This document shows, piece by piece, positions 18,960 through 28,072 of a stretch of 64,000 bases of DNA. Source of the DNA: an uncultured Alphaproteobacteria bacterium. Its GTDB lineage: Bacteria; Pseudomonadota; Alphaproteobacteria; Caulobacterales; Parvularculaceae. The position numbers were made by a program, and so were the translations under genes. The notes under the pieces were generated by a model. It was not told the DNA's origin, did not search any database, and saw only the letters and a list, made by a program, of their open reading frames with translations. The DNA lies in assembly GCA_937895955.1 (NCBI GenBank), contig CALAZI010000197.1, positions 1 to 64,000 of the forward strand, written 5' to 3'. Every line of letters begins with the position of its first letter. The first letter of the stretch is position 1.

Positions 18960-20546
18960 ATGACGGAATGGTGGCGAGGCGCGGTCCTATATCAGGTCTA
19001 CCCGCGCAGTTTTTGCGACGGGAATGGTGACGGCGTCGGCGACCTTCAGGGTGTCGCCGCGCGGCTCGATTATATCGCGTCACTTGGCGTTGAAGGCGTG
19101 TGGCTGTCGCCGTTCTTCCGCTCGCCGATGCGCGATTTCGGCTATGATGTTGCGGATTACTGCGACGTTGACCCGGTGTTCGGAACGCTTTCGGATTTCG
19201 ACGCGTTATTGGCCGAGGCGCACCGGCTCGGCCTCAAGGTCATCATCGACCAGGTTTATTCGCATACTTCGGATCAGCACCCCTGGTTCAGGGAAAGCCG
19301 CAAATCGCGCGATAACCCCAAATCCGACTGGTATGCCTGGGCGGACGCGAAAGACGACGGCGGTCCGCCAAACAACTGGATTTCGCTGTTCGGCGGCCAG
19401 GCGTGGTCCTGGGATACGCGCCGGCGCCAGTACTACATGCACAATTTCCTGAGCGAGCAGCCCGATCTCAATTTCCACAACCCGCAGGTGCGGCAGGCGA
19501 TCCTTGATGTCGCGCGCTTCTGGCTTGATCGCGGCGTCGATGGTTTCCGCCTCGATGTCGCGAATTTCTATTTTTGCGACCCGGGTTTTCGCGATAACCC
19601 GCCGAAACGCCGCGGCGGCGGTTTTGCAAGACCGTACCAGCACCAGCGCCATCTATACGACCGGTCACAACCGGAAAATCTCGCTTTCATGGAGGCGATC
19701 CGGGAGCTGACAGATCAGTATGATGATCGGATGACGGTCGCCGAAATTGGCAGCGACAGCTATATCCAGCGGAGCATCGAATACACATCGCCCGGCCGGC
19801 TGCATACCGCCTATAATTTCATGCTGCTGGAAAACGGACCGCTGACGGCGGCCCTTATTCGGTCGGCTTTCGAGCAATGGGGCGGCGCCGAAGCGTGGCC
19901 AAGCTGGTCGTTTTCAAATCATGATGTCGTCAGGGCGCGCACGCGCTGGGGCGGGGAAGACGCGCCCGATGATTTCGCCGTCGTGCTGCTCGCCGCGCTT
20001 ATGGCCTTGAGGGGCACGATCTTCCTTTATCAGGGCGAGGAGCTCGGCCTGCCGCAAGCGGCTGTTCCGTTTGAGCGGCTGAAGGATCCCGAAGGCATTC
20101 GGTTCTGGCCTGACAGCCTCGGGCGCGACGGATGCCGCACGCCAATGCCGTGGCGCGCAAATGAGCCGAATGCCGGATTTTCGCCAACCGAACCCTGGCT
20201 TCCTGTCGATCCGCGTCATCAAAGACTCGCTGTCGATCTTCAAAATTTTGAAGCAGGCTCGATTCTCAACAAGGTTCGCAAATTCATCGAGTTTCGGCGC
20301 CGCCATCAGGCGCTGCAATCTGGCGATATTGCTTTTGTCGAGGCGTCGGAACCGGGGCTTGTTTTTACCCGATCCCTGCGCGGCGAAACTCTCTTTTGCG
20401 CCTTCAATCTCGGCGGCGAAACCATTACGATCTATGTGCCCGCAAAATCGCGCCTGCTCACCGACTACGGCCTTCCGGCGCGGGTCACTGACGAAGCGCT
20501 CGAATTGCCGCCTTTTGGCGGGGCGATCCTGGAATGCGCAGAATGA
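18960..20546 (+). CDS. Alpha-glucosidase, GH13 (oligo-1,6-glucosidase type)
   Basis: A cytoplasmic GH13 enzyme of 528 residues, with no signal peptide. VYPRSFCDGNGDGVGDLQG begins at residue 13. The catalytic triad is nucleophile Asp199 in GFRLDVAN, acid/base Glu262 in TVAEIG and Asp322 in FSNHD. It should hydrolyse maltose-like or isomaltose-like alpha-glucosides to glucose for Glk. It is first in a run with lacI and the TonB receptor on the plus strand. It is probably controlled by the TTGCGCAA-type sites upstream. GH13 subfamily and linkage preference cannot be fixed by eye. Confidence 0.92.
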   Translation: MTEWWRGAVLYQVYPRSFCDGNGDGVGDLQGVAARLDYIASLGVEGVWLSPFFRSPMRDFGYDVADYCDVDPVFGTLSDFDALLAEAHRLGLKVIIDQVYSHTSDQHPWFRESRKSRDNPKSDWYAWADAKDDGGPPNNWISLFGGQAWSWDTRRRQYYMHNFLSEQPDLNFHNPQVRQAILDVARFWLDRGVDGFRLDVANFYFCDPGFRDNPPKRRGGGFARPYQHQRHLYDRSQPENLAFMEAIRELTDQYDDRMTVAEIGSDSYIQRSIEYTSPGRLHTAYNFMLLENGPLTAALIRSAFEQWGGAEAWPSWSFSNHDVVRARTRWGGEDAPDDFAVVLLAALMALRGTIFLYQGEELGLPQAAVPFERLKDPEGIRFWPDSLGRDGCRTPMPWRANEPNAGFSPTEPWLPVDPRHQRLAVDLQNFEAGSILNKVRKFIEFRRRHQALQSGDIAFVEASEPGLVFTRSLRGETLFCAFNLGGETITIYVPAKSRLLTDYGLPARVTDEALELPPFGGAILECAE

Positions 20547-20578
20547 AACGGATCACGACAGGAGAGGGGCGTAAAGCG

Positions 20579-21592
20579 ATGGAACGCCCCCGGACAATGG
20601 CGGAGATCGCGGAAATCGCGGGGGTCGCCGAGTCGACAGTTTCGCGTGCGCTTGCCGGCAGCCACCGCGTTTCCGTCGAGACGAAGAAGCGAATTTTCGA
20701 CCTGGTCGAAGAGACGGGCTATCGCATAAACAGCCGCGCGCGCAATTTGAGGGCGCAGGAAACGCGAACGATAGAAGTCGTTGTTGGCATTTCCGACGCC
20801 AACAGGCAGCATTTTTCAGACCCGTTTTTCAGCCAGATCATCACCTCGATCGGCGATGCGCTTTCTGAGAGGGGATATGACCTCCTGCTGTCGCGCTACA
20901 ATCCATGGGCGGAGGAGGGGCTCGCCGATGCGATCGCTGTCAAGCGCGCCGACGGCGTTATAATAATCGGTCAAGGGCGCGACCCCGTTTCTCTCAATCG
21001 CTATGCGCAGCGTAACCGAAATGTCGTTGTCTGGGGCGCCAGAATTCCAGGGCGCTCCTATTCTGTCGTCGGCACCGACAATTTTCTTGGCGGCGCGCTT
21101 GCCGGCAAGCATCTATTGAAGAACGGTCGCCGTCGGCTTGTCTTCCTCGGCGACGTCAATCATGCGGAAGTCGGCCTGCGGCACGCGGGCCTAATCTCTG
21201 TTATGCAAGGGGCGAGCGTGGCGTCCGATCAGACCCTGATGCTGTCGATGCCGTTTGATCCGGCCTCCGCTTATGAGGCGACGAAGCAGCTGTTCAGGTC
21301 GGGCGTGCATCATGATGCGATTTTCGCGGCGAGCGATCTCATGGCGATCGCGGCCATGCGCGCGCTCGCGGATCTCGGTATTCGTGTGCCAGACGATGTG
21401 GCGGTTGTCGGTTATGACGACATCGCGCTCGCATCCTATCTGACGCCCGGCCTGACGACGGTCCGCCAGGATACGGCGGCTGGCGGGCGCGCATTGGTCG
21501 AATCGATGTTCGCTATCCTCGCCGGCGATTTGCCGGCTGACGTGCTGTTGCCGACCGAGCTGATTGTTCGCCAGTCCTGTTGCGCAAGATAA
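20579..21592 (+). CDS. LacI-family transcriptional regulator
   Basis: A repressor of 337 residues. The N-terminal helix-turn-helix reads TMAEIAEIAGVAESTVSRALAG-like (from residue 6), followed by the hinge and a periplasmic-binding-protein-like effector domain (DGVIIIGQGRD, AIFAASDLMAIAAMRALADLG, VVGYDDIALASYLTPGLTTV). I chose ATG 20579 because GGAGAGG lies 11 bases upstream; an in-frame ATG at 20534 would overlap the alpha-glucosidase. It most likely controls the alpha-glucosidase, permease, TonB receptor and perhaps itself. One TTGCGCAA copy lies inside its last codons. Confidence 0.93.
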   Translation: MERPRTMAEIAEIAGVAESTVSRALAGSHRVSVETKKRIFDLVEETGYRINSRARNLRAQETRTIEVVVGISDANRQHFSDPFFSQIITSIGDALSERGYDLLLSRYNPWAEEGLADAIAVKRADGVIIIGQGRDPVSLNRYAQRNRNVVVWGARIPGRSYSVVGTDNFLGGALAGKHLLKNGRRRLVFLGDVNHAEVGLRHAGLISVMQGASVASDQTLMLSMPFDPASAYEATKQLFRSGVHHDAIFAASDLMAIAAMRALADLGIRVPDDVAVVGYDDIALASYLTPGLTTVRQDTAAGGRALVESMFAILAGDLPADVLLPTELIVRQSCCAR

Positions 21593-21620
21593 TGTCACTT
21601 TCTTGCGCAAAATCGCGCAA
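21580..21620. promoter_or_regulatory. Candidate LacI operator cluster upstream of the TonB receptor
   Basis: TTGCGCAA occurs at 21580-21587 and 21603-21610, with TCGCGCAA at 21613-21620, 140-180 bases before the receptor start. The spacings of 23 and 10 bases put the copies on similar helix faces. Confidence 0.6.
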
Positions 21621-21759
21621 TTTGTGTTGCTACTCCGCACCATTCACTCACGAAAAGTAGAAATAATTGTAGAAAAGGCTTTGAGAGGCGGCAATTTGCT
21701 CCAATGATCAGGTGGGGCGCGCTGAATCGCCAGAAACGCCAGAGGAGGAGACTTGCGAT

Positions 21760-24273
21760 ATGATTAATCGGAAATTGGCCGCGAAGAGATTGGCGATGTC
21801 GACGTCGATTCTCGCCTTGACGGTTTCAGGAGCGGCTCTCGCTCAGGGGCCGGCGGCGTCGAATGAGGACGACAAGGACGATGAAATTGTTGTCTTCGGG
21901 ACAACCTCGAAAAATCGGAGCCTGCTTTCTGCTTCGGTCGATGCGACCTACGCGACGGAAATCGATATCATCCGCAAAAGTCCGCGTTCGGTCGTGGATA
22001 TTCTCGAACTCGTCCCAGGCATTTTTGTCGAAGGCACGGCTGGCCGGCAATCCAACAACTATTCGGTTCGCGGCCTGAATGGCGGCGGACAGCGCTTCAT
22101 CAAGCTTGAAGAAGACGGCATGCCGATCGTTTATGTCGGCGCCGACGACTTGTTCTTCTCCGACGACATCACAATCGAACGCGTCGAAGCGGTTCGCGGC
22201 GGCACCTCCGGCATCCTCAGCGTCAATGCGGCTGCGGCGTCGATCAATTTCGTTTCAAGACGGCCGAATTTCGAGGAAGCCGAAGGCATCGCCCGCGTCA
22301 GCGCGACTTCCTATGAAGAATATCGCGGTGAGATGTATTTTTCAGCGCCGATTTCGGATGGCCTCGCCTTTAATGTCGGCGCCCTTGTCGGATCCAGCCG
22401 CGGCGTTCGAAAGAACCCGTTCACCTACTCGACCTATCGCGTCAAGGCGGCCATCGAAAAGCAGTTTGACGATGGCGGGTATGTGCGCTTGACCGGCAAG
22501 GTCGCGGACCAGAGCGATCCCTATTATGCGCCACAGGCTTGGCTAGTCGGCCCGAACGGCGAACCTACCAGCGTCCCGGGGCTTGACTCCAAATTCGGCA
22601 ACTTTGTCGGCGCCGACTTCGGCGAGATCGAGATACCCGTATCGCCTTTCGTCGAATCGGACGGCTTCCGGGCTTTCCGGAGCTCAAAGGGTCTCGAATC
22701 TAAAACCAAGCAAGTCCGGATCGACTTCGAAAAGCCGCTGAGCGACAATTTCGATATTTTCGGTAAGGCGCGCTATCTCGACCTCAAATGGGATTTCAAT
22801 GGCGTTTTCGGCGGCGGCAATCCAAGCATCAGGCCAGCTCTCGATTACGTTACTCCCGGCGCGACTTCGCCGATTGACGCTAGCCTGCTGCAGCCTGGCC
22901 TTCTCGCCTTCCCCGGCACGGTTCGCTTCGGCGTCCGGAACACGAATACTGGGCAGGTCATCGGATCGGATAACCCGGCTGCGCTCAACGCCATCAACGG
23001 CAACGGCCTCCTTCAGCAGTCCTGGCTCAATCACGATCAGCAGGACGGCAGGGATTTCGGAGCAAACGTCGGCGGCAGGTGGGAGCATACGGCTGGAGGG
23101 ATCACGAACTCTCTGACGGCTGGCGTGATGTATTACGATACGAGGCGGTCGCAGAATCAGTCGGCGACAACCCTCGTAATCAATGACGTCAGAAACAATT
23201 CTCAATTGTATGACATCGTGGCGCTCGACGGATCGAACAACGTCATTGGCACGCTGACGAATAACGGCCTCGTCCGGTATGGCGCATGGGGCACCGGCAT
23301 CAACACCGTCAAGAACAAGTCGGTCTCCCTTTACGCCAACAACGAAATGGCGATCGGCGATCGCTTGCACATCGACTTCGGCATTCGGCATGAGTGGCTG
23401 GATGCGACGCGCCTCAACGGCAACGACACGCCTGGCTCGCTGCCGATTCCGGCGGGCATCCCCGGCCTTACGCAAACGGTCGGCGGGGCGTGGGACGGGA
23501 CGTTCACGACTGTGGAGGCGGACTTCGACGACACCGCTTGGACGGTCGGCGTGAACTACATGTTCACTGACAACATCGCAGTTTACGGTCGATATGCGGA
23601 TGGGTTCCAGACGAACAACAACAATCCGCTCATCGGCGTCAAATTGTACGAAGCGGGCGTCCGATTCAACAACGAGTATGTCACTGCGCAGGCGACAGCC
23701 TTCAAAACCGAGTTCGACAATAACAATTACTTCTTCGTCGATCCGGACAATCCAAGCGTTCAGGGCGTGTTCAACGGCGACTTGCGTACGAAAGGCGTCG
23801 AGTTCGATCTCAATCTGCGCCCGACCGACTTCTTCAGCCTGGATTTTATTAGCGTATTCCAGGATCCAAATCTGAAGGATGTCACCCTCACCGACGTTCC
23901 AACGCCGGCGTTTGACGGGAATAGGCCGGAACGCACGCCGAAAACGCTCTATACGATCACGCCAAGTTTCCATTTGCCAAACGACATTGGCGAGATCTAC
24001 GGGCGTTACAAATACATCGGCGATATATTCGCCGACTCTGGCAATGGGCACAGATTGCCTGGCTACGGCGTAACCAGCATCGGCGCTATCTTGAACGTCA
24101 CCGACAATGTCCAGTTGTCGCTTAACGCCGATAACATCTTCGGCGTCACCGGCCTCACCGAGGGCAACCCGCGGCAAGGCCAGGCCCAGGACTCGCCGCC
24201 ACCGGGGACTTTCTTCTTCGCGCGGGGCATCGTCGGCGCCACCTACTTTGCGTCGGTGACGATGAGATTCTAG
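21760..24273 (+). CDS. TonB-dependent outer-membrane receptor
   Basis: An outer-membrane beta-barrel of 837 residues. The N-terminus is a signal peptide ending ALAQG. A plug domain follows (RSVVDILELVPGIFVEG, SVRGLNGGG, IERVEAVRGGTSGILSVNAAAASINFVSRRP), and the barrel ends in the C-terminal aromatic signature ASVTMRF. ATG 21760 has AGGAGG 11 bases upstream and gives a clean signal peptide, so the 16-codon upstream extension was rejected. It lies in a carbohydrate cluster under probable LacI control, so it should import an oligosaccharide across the outer membrane with TonB/ExbBD. Confidence 0.94.
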   Translation: MINRKLAAKRLAMSTSILALTVSGAALAQGPAASNEDDKDDEIVVFGTTSKNRSLLSASVDATYATEIDIIRKSPRSVVDILELVPGIFVEGTAGRQSNNYSVRGLNGGGQRFIKLEEDGMPIVYVGADDLFFSDDITIERVEAVRGGTSGILSVNAAAASINFVSRRPNFEEAEGIARVSATSYEEYRGEMYFSAPISDGLAFNVGALVGSSRGVRKNPFTYSTYRVKAAIEKQFDDGGYVRLTGKVADQSDPYYAPQAWLVGPNGEPTSVPGLDSKFGNFVGADFGEIEIPVSPFVESDGFRAFRSSKGLESKTKQVRIDFEKPLSDNFDIFGKARYLDLKWDFNGVFGGGNPSIRPALDYVTPGATSPIDASLLQPGLLAFPGTVRFGVRNTNTGQVIGSDNPAALNAINGNGLLQQSWLNHDQQDGRDFGANVGGRWEHTAGGITNSLTAGVMYYDTRRSQNQSATTLVINDVRNNSQLYDIVALDGSNNVIGTLTNNGLVRYGAWGTGINTVKNKSVSLYANNEMAIGDRLHIDFGIRHEWLDATRLNGNDTPGSLPIPAGIPGLTQTVGGAWDGTFTTVEADFDDTAWTVGVNYMFTDNIAVYGRYADGFQTNNNNPLIGVKLYEAGVRFNNEYVTAQATAFKTEFDNNNYFFVDPDNPSVQGVFNGDLRTKGVEFDLNLRPTDFFSLDFISVFQDPNLKDVTLTDVPTPAFDGNRPERTPKTLYTITPSFHLPNDIGEIYGRYKYIGDIFADSGNGHRLPGYGVTSIGAILNVTDNVQLSLNADNIFGVTGLTEGNPRQGQAQDSPPPGTFFFARGIVGATYFASVTMRF

Positions 24274-24374
24274 GAGGTAATTCGGATCGTCGCACTTCCT
24301 CCCGAGAGCGCGATCCGCACTACCTTCGACGACGCCCCCTGCGAACATTGTGACGGGCAGGGGCCGGCGGGGAC

Positions 24375-24405
24375 GGGGGGCTTCTCAGGAAGCTCCCCCT
24401 TTTTT
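24375..24405 (+). terminator. Rho-independent terminator after the TonB receptor gene
   Basis: A hairpin of about 10 bp (GGGGGGCTTC with GAAGCTCCCC, one G-U pair, loop TCAG) is followed by six T. It lies 102 bases after the receptor stop and separates it from the halogenase-family gene. Confidence 0.85.
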
Positions 24406-24641
24406 GATCTATGATGCGGAGGCGGCGGCGTGTTTATTGGCGCCACCTTAGGTGAAGGTTGCTTGGCGTCATCACGCGCACGGAGTTTGGGTTTCGACGG
24501 CCGCACCGCCTTGCACAAAGCCGCATGTCGTCTCAAAATGACTTTAAGACGAGTACATGAATAAGGCAGTTTCTCAACGCGGCTTGCGGGTCATTGCGGT
24601 CTCGCGCGCCAGTTGCCGCTTAAGAGCGACCAAAGCCGGAA
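24406..24641. other. Intergenic region before the halogenase-family gene
   Basis: This is the remainder of the 368-base gap between the receptor and the halogenase. No gene is recognisable. It should hold the halogenase promoter, since the terminator lies just upstream. I saw no TTGCGCAA site in it. Confidence 0.4.
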
Positions 24642-26207
24642 ATGATGGGCAAGAAATACGAACAAGATCGCAGAATTTCGCGGGTGGTCATTCTCGGCGG
24701 GGGCACGGCCGGCTGGATGACGGCGGCGGCGCTGTCAAAGTCCTTCGGGAAACGCCTTGATATTTCACTGCTTGAGTCCGATGAAATCGGCGCGATTGGC
24801 GTCGGCGAAGCGACGATCCCGACCATCCACTGGTTCAATCAGCTTGTCAGTCTTGATGAGGCCGAGTTTCTGCGCGCGACGAAGGCGAGCTTCAAGCTCG
24901 GCATTGAGTTCGTCGACTGGCGGCGACCGGGTCATCGATATTTTCACCCGTTCGGCTATTACGGGGCGACGATGCCTGGCGTGGCTTTTTTTCAGCGCTG
25001 GGCGAAAGCAAGGCGCGAAGGCCGCGCAAGCGAGATTTCTCGTTATTCGATGGCGACGGAATTGGCGCTCGCCGGTCGGTTCGCTTTTCCAGCCGACGAC
25101 ACGAAATCGATTCTGTCGACGCTCGGCTACGCCTATCACTTTGATGCAGGCCTCTACGGACAACATTTACGCCGGATCGCCGAGGCGGGCGGCGTCACGC
25201 GTCATGAGGGAAAACTTCGCGACGTCATTCGGGATGACGCGACCGGGTTCATCCGGGCCCTGACAACCGAGCGCGATGTACGGCTGGAAGGCGACCTTTT
25301 CATCGATTGCTCCGGCTTTCGCGCACTTCTCATCGAGGGTGCCGTCGGCTCCGGATTCGATGACTGGTCGCACTGGCTTCCATGCGATCGCGCGGTCGCG
25401 CTGCCGTCGGAGAAGGTCGACGGCATCACGCCCTACACGCGATCGACAACTCGGGCCGCCGGCTGGCAGTGGCGCATCCCATTGCAGCATCGGACTGGCA
25501 ACGGCTACGTCTACAGCAGCAATTTCACGGATGACGTCGCCGCGGCGCGAACGCTGCTGGAAAATCTCGATGGCAAGCCTCTTGCGGATCCGCGCATCAT
25601 CCGGTTCAAAGCAGGGCGGCGAGCCAAATGCTGGGAGAAGAATGTCGTCGCAATCGGCCTCTCGTCGGGATTTCTAGAGCCCCTTGAATCGACCAGCATT
25701 CATCTCATTCAGAGCGGCATCGCGAAAATGCTATCGTTATTTCCTGATCGCAATTGCGATCAGCGCCTTGCAGCCGAATTCAACCGGCTGTTTGCGGCGG
25801 ACATGGACAACATCAAGGATTTCCTGATCCTCCACTACCACGCCAATGAAGGCCGAACGGAACCCTTGTGGGAATATTGCCGGAACATGCCGATACCTGA
25901 CAGCCTCGCCGGGCGGATTGAGGATTTTCGCGGCTCCGGCCGCTTGATGCTCGGCCCGAACGATCTTTTTCAGGAGACAAGCTGGATCGCGGTGCTGCAG
26001 GGGCAGGGGATTGAGGCGAGCGGCTATCATCCGCTCGCGGATACGCTTGATTCCGATCTGAACGCGGCGCAGCTCGCGCAGATCGAGCAGGTCATCACGC
26101 GAAGCGTGCCGACCTTGCCGATCCATGAAGCGATCCTGTCGTCGATCGTCGCCGGCGCGGAACCGGCGGCGGGCCCAGGTCGCGTCGGCGGCCACGCTTT
26201 GCAGTGA
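24642..26207 (+). CDS. Tryptophan-halogenase-family flavoprotein
   Basis: A 521-residue FAD-dependent protein of the Trp_halogenase family. The dinucleotide-binding motif GGGTAGW lies at 19-25, GVGEATIP at 53-60, and the halogenase hallmark WxWxIP is present as WQWRIP at 275-280. GLSSGFLEPLESTSIHLI lies in the second half. Such proteins recur next to TonB receptors in carbohydrate loci of alpha- and gammaproteobacteria, where halogenation of free tryptophan is unlikely to be their job; the true substrate is unknown. Two adjacent ATG codons open the gene. Its stop overlaps the DUF6445 start as GTGA. Confidence 0.87.
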   Translation: MMGKKYEQDRRISRVVILGGGTAGWMTAAALSKSFGKRLDISLLESDEIGAIGVGEATIPTIHWFNQLVSLDEAEFLRATKASFKLGIEFVDWRRPGHRYFHPFGYYGATMPGVAFFQRWAKARREGRASEISRYSMATELALAGRFAFPADDTKSILSTLGYAYHFDAGLYGQHLRRIAEAGGVTRHEGKLRDVIRDDATGFIRALTTERDVRLEGDLFIDCSGFRALLIEGAVGSGFDDWSHWLPCDRAVALPSEKVDGITPYTRSTTRAAGWQWRIPLQHRTGNGYVYSSNFTDDVAAARTLLENLDGKPLADPRIIRFKAGRRAKCWEKNVVAIGLSSGFLEPLESTSIHLIQSGIAKMLSLFPDRNCDQRLAAEFNRLFAADMDNIKDFLILHYHANEGRTEPLWEYCRNMPIPDSLAGRIEDFRGSGRLMLGPNDLFQETSWIAVLQGQGIEASGYHPLADTLDSDLNAAQLAQIEQVITRSVPTLPIHEAILSSIVAGAEPAAGPGRVGGHALQ

Positions 26208-26881
26208 GCGGTCCGACGATTGACGTTCGGCATGTCGGCAACGAGCGCGAACCGGTCGTCGTCATTGAGGGTTTTTCGCCTGATCCGGAGCGTTTGCGCG
26301 GCCTCGCCGCCGGCGCGGAATATCTGCCGCACGATCTTTATTATCCGGGCGTCAAGGCGCCAATCACCGCCGAGTACTTCCAGGAAACGCGCGCCACCCT
26401 TGCATCCGTCTTGCGCGAAATATTCGACATGGAGAGAGGGGCTGACGTTATTCGCGCGAGCTATTCCATCGTGACGACGCCGCCTCATCTGCTATCGATC
26501 GAGCAACGAATTCCGCATGTCGATTCTATTGAAGCAGGCAGGATGGCGATTCTTCATTACCTCTCCCCCGACGACGGCGACGGCACCGCATTTTACCGAC
26601 ATCGGTCGACAGGATTTGAAACGCTCAACGCTGAGCGAAGCGACGCCTATTTCGCCTCGCTGAACGACGACATGCGCCGGCTCGGCGCGCCGCCGCCCGC
26701 CTATATCTGCGGCGATACCGAATTGTTTGAGCAAACAGCACGTTTCGGCGCTGCTTTCAATCGCGCGCTGATTTATCGCGGCCGCCTCTTGCATAGCGGC
26801 GCAATTTCGGCCGGCCGCGAACTGTCAAACGATCCGCTGCGCGGGCGCCTGACGATCGCGAGCTTTCTCGCCGTTGCATGA
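26204..26881 (+). CDS. DUF6445-type protein coupled to the halogenase-like gene
   Basis: A 225-residue cytoplasmic protein that resembles the DUF6445 group seen beside TonB receptor/halogenase loci. HVDSIEAGRMAILHYL and FYRHRSTGF lie in the middle and RGRLLHSG near the C-terminus. The spacing of histidines and acidic residues recalls a double-stranded beta-helix 2-oxoglutarate/Fe(II) enzyme, but I cannot confirm a metal triad. It starts with GTG inside the halogenase stop (GTGA), so the two are translated as a pair and probably act on the same molecule. Confidence 0.7.
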   Translation: MSGPTIDVRHVGNEREPVVVIEGFSPDPERLRGLAAGAEYLPHDLYYPGVKAPITAEYFQETRATLASVLREIFDMERGADVIRASYSIVTTPPHLLSIEQRIPHVDSIEAGRMAILHYLSPDDGDGTAFYRHRSTGFETLNAERSDAYFASLNDDMRRLGAPPPAYICGDTELFEQTARFGAAFNRALIYRGRLLHSGAISAGRELSNDPLRGRLTIASFLAVA

Positions 26882-27108
26882 CTTGGAAATCTGCAATCTA
26901 TCCGAGCCTCGCGAGCCGCCGCCGACCGCACTGATCAGACGACGGCCACGTCGTGACGCCCTCTCGCCATTTCTGTTGCTGGCTTTATGCCAAGTGTGTA
27001 ATTTGCCGCCTCGGCGCCGTTGTTCAGCTTTCGCGTTGCTCAAAATCGAAAAGCGAGATTGTCTGGCGGCTTCATGAAACATCTAATCAGGTCCGAGGAG
27101 CGACGCGG

Positions 27109-27546
27109 TTGGCGATCCATCAAATAATTGCCGTGGCGCTGTCCGTCGTATTCGTCTGTCTTTCGATACTCCATATCTACTGGGGCTTGGGCGGCCGGGC
27201 GTGGATCGACGCCGCAATCCCGGAAATTGACGGCAAGCCGGCTTTTCAGCCCTCGGCTTTGGCGACTTTCGCGGTTGCGATCGGACTTGCCCTGTGCGCC
27301 GCCGTGGTCGCCGACGCCGCGGGCCTATTCCCTATGCCCCTTCTTCGATCGGCTGGTCGATGGCTGATCCGGGCGCTAAGCGCCGTATTGTTCCTGCGCG
27401 CGATTGGAGACTTCCGATTGGTCGGATTCTTCAAGCGCGCCCGCCGCACGCGCTTCGCGCGTCTGGACACTGCGGTTTACTCGCCGCTCTGTCTGGTCTT
27501 GGCGATTGGTTGCGCCTACATCAGCGTTGCCGTCTCCGCTGACTGA
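27109..27546 (+). CDS. DUF3995-like small membrane protein
   Basis: A membrane protein of about 145 residues with four hydrophobic segments; ILHIYWGLGG near the N-terminus matches the DUF3995 pattern. The TTG at 27109 has GAGGAG 9 bases upstream and starts right before the first membrane segment. A longer frame from 26953 would add a Cys- and Ser-rich leader that looks non-coding. It lies upstream of the ECF41 operon but before its promoter, so it may be separate. Function unknown. Confidence 0.65.
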   Translation: MAIHQIIAVALSVVFVCLSILHIYWGLGGRAWIDAAIPEIDGKPAFQPSALATFAVAIGLALCAAVVADAAGLFPMPLLRSAGRWLIRALSAVLFLRAIGDFRLVGFFKRARRTRFARLDTAVYSPLCLVLAIGCAYISVAVSAD

Positions 27547-27638
27547 ACGCTTCTTCGCCCTGAACACTCCCCGCTGCTTCGAGATGCTGCGACAGCCAAG
27601 GCTAACTTGCGCAGTTGCGCCCGGAGCGCGAGGCGCGC

Positions 27639-27665
27639 TGTCACAAAGCGCCGCGGAGAATCGTC
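27639..27665 (+). promoter_or_regulatory. ECF41-type promoter (TGTCACA-16-CGTC)
   Basis: TGTCACA at 27639-27645 is followed after exactly 16 bases by CGTC at 27662-27665. This matches the promoter consensus described for ECF41 sigma factors. It lies 20 bases before the first gene of the unit that ends with an ECF41 sigma factor, indicating autoregulation. Confidence 0.8.
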
Positions 27666-27685
27666 TGTCGTTGAGGAATTGGAGA

Positions 27686-28072
27686 ATGCCTATGTTGAAG
27701 CGTGCTCTTTCCGCGCTGTTGGGGCTCATAGCCGTCCTCAACGGAGCCGCAATGCTCAGCGGAGCGAGACATTGGTTTGAGACGACGCCGGGCGTCGCCG
27801 ATACGGGGCCCTTCAATCCGCACTTCGTCGCTGACGTCGGGGCGGCCTATCTCGTCGCCGGCCTCGCGCTCATCGCCCGAGCGTGGCGGCCGCAATTTTG
27901 GCCGGCCGCGGCCGCGGGTGCGGCATTCTTTTGCGCGCACGCGGCGATACACGTTATCACCCTTCTCGACGGTCACTCGCACCACGCCGGCTTTGAATGG
28001 GCGCTGGTCGTCCTTCCCGCGGTGCTGTCGCTCTGGTCCGCCATCCCTGCGAAAGGAGCGCGCAATGCGTAG
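27686..28072 (+). CDS. Small membrane protein, first gene of the ECF41 operon
   Basis: A 128-residue protein with four hydrophobic segments and two His-rich short stretches (AHAAIH and DGHSHHAGFEW) near the C-terminal half. I recognise no named family. ATG 27686 has GGAG immediately upstream and lies 20 bases after the ECF41-type promoter. Its stop TAG lies within the first codons of the AhpD-like gene, and all genes to 29480 are coupled. Being the first target of an ECF41 promoter suggests a role in the same stress response. Confidence 0.75.
   Translation: MPMLKRALSALLGLIAVLNGAAMLSGARHWFETTPGVADTGPFNPHFVADVGAAYLVAGLALIARAWRPQFWPAAAAGAAFFCAHAAIHVITLLDGHSHHAGFEWALVVLPAVLSLWSAIPAKGARNA

Noticed and set aside
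22684..24348. Long minus-strand open frame (554 codons) opposite the TonB receptor
   Set aside because: It is a shadow of the receptor in a high-GC gene; the translation is rich in Arg/Val/Asp with no domain, while the plus strand has signal peptide, plug and barrel.
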